From: Deltaproteobacteria bacterium
Lineage (GTDB): Bacteria; Desulfobacterota; Deferrimicrobia; Deferrimicrobiales; Deferrimicrobiaceae
DNA length: 24,624 nt
Reading direction: 5' to 3'
NCBI GenBank assembly: GCA_025357175.1
Contig: JANXPS010000115.1
Span: 1-24,624 of the forward strand
Shown in pieces: positions 23,642-24,624 of the stretch (position 1 is the stretch's first letter; every line of letters starts with the position of its first letter). The notes beneath the pieces were generated by a model, which saw nothing but the letters and a program-made list of their open reading frames with translations, ran no database searches and was not told the origin of the DNA. The translations under genes and the position numbers were made by a program.

Positions 23642-24222
23642 ACTTCGACTACCCGGTTGGCGCAACCCCGCTCGATCCGGACGAACTCGACGGACTTCGC
23701 CTACCCCATATCTCGACCCGGGCCGAACTGGACCGGTGGGAGCAGGACAACATCACGGCCGGCGAAGCGTGGGCGTTCTCCCGTAAACGCAAGGATATCC
23801 TCGGAGACGCCTTCATGTGTCGCCTTCATAAACGCATGTTCGGGAACGTCTGGCGATGGGCCGGCCTGCACCGTAACAGCGACCAAAACATCGGCGGTCC
23901 CTGGTGGAGAATTCCCACGGATCTTAAAAATATGTGCGACGACGTCGCGGTTTGGATCGAAACCGGATGCTACCCGCCGGACGAGATCGCCGCTCGGTTT
24001 CATCACCGCTTGGTAGCGATCCATCCTTTCCCGAATGGCAACGGGCGTCATGCTCGCACGATGACCGACCTGCTTTTGGTTCATAAACTGGGGCGCCCTC
24101 GTTTCACTTGGGGGAGCGGCGCCCTGATCAATTCCGGCGACAGCCGCCGGCGATACATCGACGCCCTGCGAGCAGCGGACCGCCAGGATTACGGCCCCTT
24201 GATGTTTTTTGTTCGAACGTGA
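23638..24222 (+). CDS. Mobile mystery protein B (Fic-domain toxin)
   Basis: A 194-aa Fic protein that probably transfers AMP or a similar group to a target protein. The active-site loop HPFPNGNGRHAR (residues 129-140) keeps the catalytic His, the GNGR anion hole and the final Arg. The acidic residue usual after the Pro (HPFxDGNGR) is Asn133, a form I recall as common in mobile mystery B. Other family marks are TPLDPDELDGL near the start, LHKRMFGNVWRWAGLHR and a second Fic motif ERAG-like GSGALINSGDSRRRYIDAL. The ATG at 23638 overlaps the XRE stop. It is the toxin half of a mobile pair often found on genomic islands. Confidence 0.92.
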   Translation: MNFDYPVGATPLDPDELDGLRLPHISTRAELDRWEQDNITAGEAWAFSRKRKDILGDAFMCRLHKRMFGNVWRWAGLHRNSDQNIGGPWWRIPTDLKNMCDDVAVWIETGCYPPDEIAARFHHRLVAIHPFPNGNGRHARTMTDLLLVHKLGRPRFTWGSGALINSGDSRRRYIDALRAADRQDYGPLMFFVRT

Positions 24223-24484
24223 TAATGATCGCGGCGAAATTCCGAGGTTTGTGGCGGGAAGCCTGCGAATGTCAAATCTTCGGTGCCGATCAATTCATTC
24301 CTCCTCGTTAAATTCCTCCTGATTCTATCGCCTCTTCGTCGCCCGTGTGTTTTTTCACAAGGGCCCCCGGAGTTTGACACCCCCCTGCGCATGACTCCTG
24401 CATTATCAGCATGTTAGGCGATTTGAGAGGGCCGTGTTGTACTACAACGGCCGTTTTCTATAGCGAGGACGGGATCGGCGACAC
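24223..24484. other. Non-coding spacer between the Fic gene and the IS
   Basis: A 262-bp stretch with no credible gene on either strand. It contains one terminator-like hairpin (24430-24457) and otherwise only a C-rich stretch (TTTGACACCCCCC, about 24373-24385). No further repeats seen. Confidence 0.55.
24430..24457 (+). terminator. Probable rho-independent terminator after the Fic module
   Basis: GGCCG (24430-24434) pairs with CGGCC (24448-24452) and TTGTA (24437-24441) with TACAA (24443-24447), with a two-base bulge and a tight loop, followed by GTTTT. It lies about 210 bp after the Fic stop and just before the IS end. Confidence 0.45.
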
Positions 24485-24624
24485 CCCTCTGTGTCAACAT
24501 GGATGAGACACTCGACCCCACGAAGTTTAATGTAGAGGGCGAGAGAGGATTTGGGGATGAGCATGTCGAATGGTTTGGCGGTTTCGGGAGTGATTCCAGG
24601 GGAGGTCGAGGTTTTGGAGAAGGC
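24485..24624 (+). mobile_element. Left end of an IS3-family insertion sequence (runs off window)
   Basis: The first 73 bp (24485-24557) repeat the solo copy at 21871-21943. A transposase start follows at once. The inner part of the IS lies beyond the window, so the family call rests on the N-terminal peptide of its first protein, which is short, and on the overall layout. Confidence 0.65.
24557..24624 (+). CDS. IS transposase OrfA, first 22 codons (runs off window)
   Basis: The ATG at 24557 with GAGG eight bases upstream opens MSMSNGLAVSGVIPGEVE, then VLEK. This resembles the start of IS3-family OrfA proteins in which a RRRFTAEYK-type helix-turn-helix follows soon after, but that part is outside the window. 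A second in-frame ATG is at 24563. Confidence 0.55.
   Translation, partial: MSMSNGLAVSGVIPGEVEVLEK

Noticed and set aside
24361..24420. TTGACA-like promoter before the IS
   Set aside because: The only -10-like sequence (CATTAT) is about 21 bp away, too far for a normal promoter.
1..24624. CRISPR array, tRNA or rRNA genes
   Set aside because: No regularly spaced repeats and no recognisable tRNA or rRNA sequence on either strand.

Overview
The window is GC-rich (roughly 60%) bacterial DNA. Gene content suggests a deltaproteobacterium (Desulfobacterota, Geobacter-like), but this is inferred from gene families only: no rRNA, tRNA or other taxonomic marker gene is visible. Almost every gene lies on the minus strand. 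The exceptions are a small SAP-domain gene, a Fic toxin module and the start of an insertion sequence.

Left part (1-9.5 kb), chromosomal housekeeping. It holds the N-terminal part of a UvrD/PcrA-type helicase running off the window, a small secreted protein, an M30-like lipoprotein metallopeptidase, a 182-bp MITE-like element with 20-bp terminal inverted repeats, and two related outer-membrane beta-barrel proteins behind their own TATAAT promoter. It continues with a UPF0182 membrane protein split by a frameshift, a berberine-bridge-type FAD oxidoreductase, and a four-cysteine SAP-domain mini-protein on the plus strand.

Middle part (9.5-13.2 kb). An AHSA1/START-like protein is followed by a compact metal operon transcribed leftwards: an ArsR/SmtB repressor, FeoB, a 58-aa zinc ribbon and FeoA. 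The last three are linked by 4-bp overlaps. The ArsR protein keeps both classical metal sites (CVC in alpha-3, and D/H/H/E in alpha-5). A TGAAC-N4-GTTCA palindrome sits just downstream of its -10 box, and half of that site recurs upstream of feoB.

Right part (13.4-24.6 kb), a defence and mobile-element island. It carries a complete, apparently intact type I Wadjet anti-plasmid system (jetA-jetB-jetC-jetD, all overlapping by 4 bp). Upstream, with only 9 bp between, is a Phd/VapC toxin-antitoxin pair, so the five to six genes may form one transcript. Beyond it lie an IS3-family transposase fragment and a second toxin-antitoxin pair (AbrB-type antitoxin and PIN toxin) with a textbook autoregulated promoter. 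Next come wreckage of an older locus (a truncated nucleoside-phosphorylase-like gene and the C-terminal tail of a DEAD/DEAH helicase) and a mobile-mystery A/B (XRE + Fic) module. The window ends in the left end of an IS3-family element. A 73-bp exact direct repeat (21871-21943 and 24485-24557) shows that a copy of this same element once sat next to the phosphorylase remnant and was later deleted.

No CRISPR array, integrase, tRNA or rRNA was found. The most interesting items are the toxin-antitoxin/Wadjet arrangement, the decayed helicase/phosphorylase locus flanked by the IS repeat, and the dual-site ArsR that heads a variant feo operon.
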